Shown: in pieces, positions 16,243 through 16,530 of the stretch
Layout: each line of letters begins with the position of its first letter
How positions within the stretch are numbered: position 1 is the first letter of the stretch
Assembly (NCBI GenBank): GCA_005878685.1
Contig: VBLN01000070.1
Location: forward strand, 1-16,530
Direction of reading: 5' to 3'
Source of the DNA: Deltaproteobacteria bacterium
GTDB taxonomy: Bacteria > Desulfobacterota > Binatia > UBA9968
Length of the DNA: 16,530 bases
Notes under the pieces: model-generated
The model's input: the letters and a program-made list of their open reading frames with translations, nothing else
Database searches by the model: none
What the model was told of the DNA's origin: nothing
Program-made: the position numbers and the translations under genes

Positions 16243-16530
16243 CTACACAACCAGTTTTCTCAGACGCGAACTCGAATAGTCCACTAGCATGACCAGCACG
16301 ATCAGGACGAGAACGATGGCGGAGGCTTCTTGATATTGAAAGGTCCGAAAGCTCGTGTTCATGAGATAACCGATGCCGCCGGCGCCAATCAAACCCAAGA
16401 CAGAGGCCGCTCGGATGTTGGTCTCCAGCCGGTAAAGCGTGAAGGAGATGAGATCTGGCAAAACCTGGGGCAAGACGGCAAAGGTAAGTGTTTGGGTGTA
16501 GCCTGCTCCGGTGGCCCTAATCGCTTCGAC
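16243..16530 (-). CDS. phnE: PhnE-like phosphonate ABC transporter permease (partial, C-terminal 95 residues)
   Basis: The reading frame is open to the right edge. It begins with the cytoplasmic EAA-type loop EAIRATGAGYTQ, which contacts the ATPase, then VLPQVLPDLISFTLYRLETN, GLIGAGGIGYLM and a last transmembrane helix, SAIVLVLIVLVMLVD. FRTFQYQE before that helix is very close to PhnE of known phosphonate/phosphite transporters. So this is the inner-membrane permease of a PhnCDE-type importer; the ATPase and binding protein would be outside the window. It lies 20 bp before the molybdenum hydroxylase and is probably in its operon. The substrate is not proved; PhnE-like permeases also serve other ligands. 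Confidence 0.9.
   Translation of the reverse strand, partial: VEAIRATGAGYTQTLTFAVLPQVLPDLISFTLYRLETNIRAASVLGLIGAGGIGYLMNTSFRTFQYQEASAIVLVLIVLVMLVDYSSSRLRKLVV

Overview
The window reads as chromosomal DNA of a mid-to-high-GC, probably Gram-negative, uncultured environmental bacterium. The block rpmE-prfA-prmC-murA followed directly by histidine genes is an arrangement I associate with deltaproteobacterial, NC10/Rokubacteria-like and Nitrospirota-like genomes. The tRNA-Ala with encoded CCA, the molybdenum hydroxylase and the PhnE-type permease do not narrow this further, so the phylum is an inference from gene order. Almost every gene is on the minus strand; the tRNA is too, and one small receiver-domain gene is on the plus strand.

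Layout from left to right. 1-2895 (minus) is a tight histidine operon read hisD > hisB > hisH > hisA, with overlapping or almost touching genes; hisA runs off the left edge. A 124-bp gap with a REP-like hairpin separates it from 3020-6257 (minus), read prfA (RF1) > prmC (RF glutamine methyltransferase) > murA. murA is broken by an apparent ~35-bp deletion that shifts the frame. rpmE (L31) lies upstream of prfA with its own good promoter and a perfect 13-bp terminator hairpin. 6809-7270 (plus) is a degenerate single-domain receiver protein. 7356-10236 (minus) is an accessory segment: a VOC/glyoxalase-fold protein, a two-TM protein with a possible PH-like fold, and a ~600-residue protein that joins a DHH-like soluble region to a CPBP-like membrane region with an eroded active site. 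10237-11030 is gene-poor, with two small possible ORFs. tRNA-Ala(GGC) lies at 11031-11106 (minus). 11226-13782 (minus) is nadK > recN, 4 bp apart. 13968-16222 (minus) is a molybdopterin-binding subunit of the xanthine dehydrogenase/aldehyde oxidase family, split by a frameshift near its 5' end, and the 3' end of a phnE-like ABC permease lies 20 bp upstream of it.

How they fit together. HisD, HisB, HisH and HisA are four histidine-pathway enzymes, with HisH expected to pair with a HisF beyond the left edge; hisG is not between murA and hisD, where this gene order often has it. PrmC methylates the GGQ glutamine of the RF1 encoded just upstream of it. NadK and RecN form a common housekeeping pair. 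The PhnE/molybdenum-hydroxylase pair looks like an uptake-plus-oxidation unit of unknown substrate, mostly outside the window.

The points most worth a second look are the two frame-disrupted genes (murA and the molybdenum hydroxylase), which may be real lesions or assembly errors; the DHH-like/CPBP-like fusion protein; and the degenerate receiver protein. I found no CRISPR array, insertion sequence, prophage or clear defence system.
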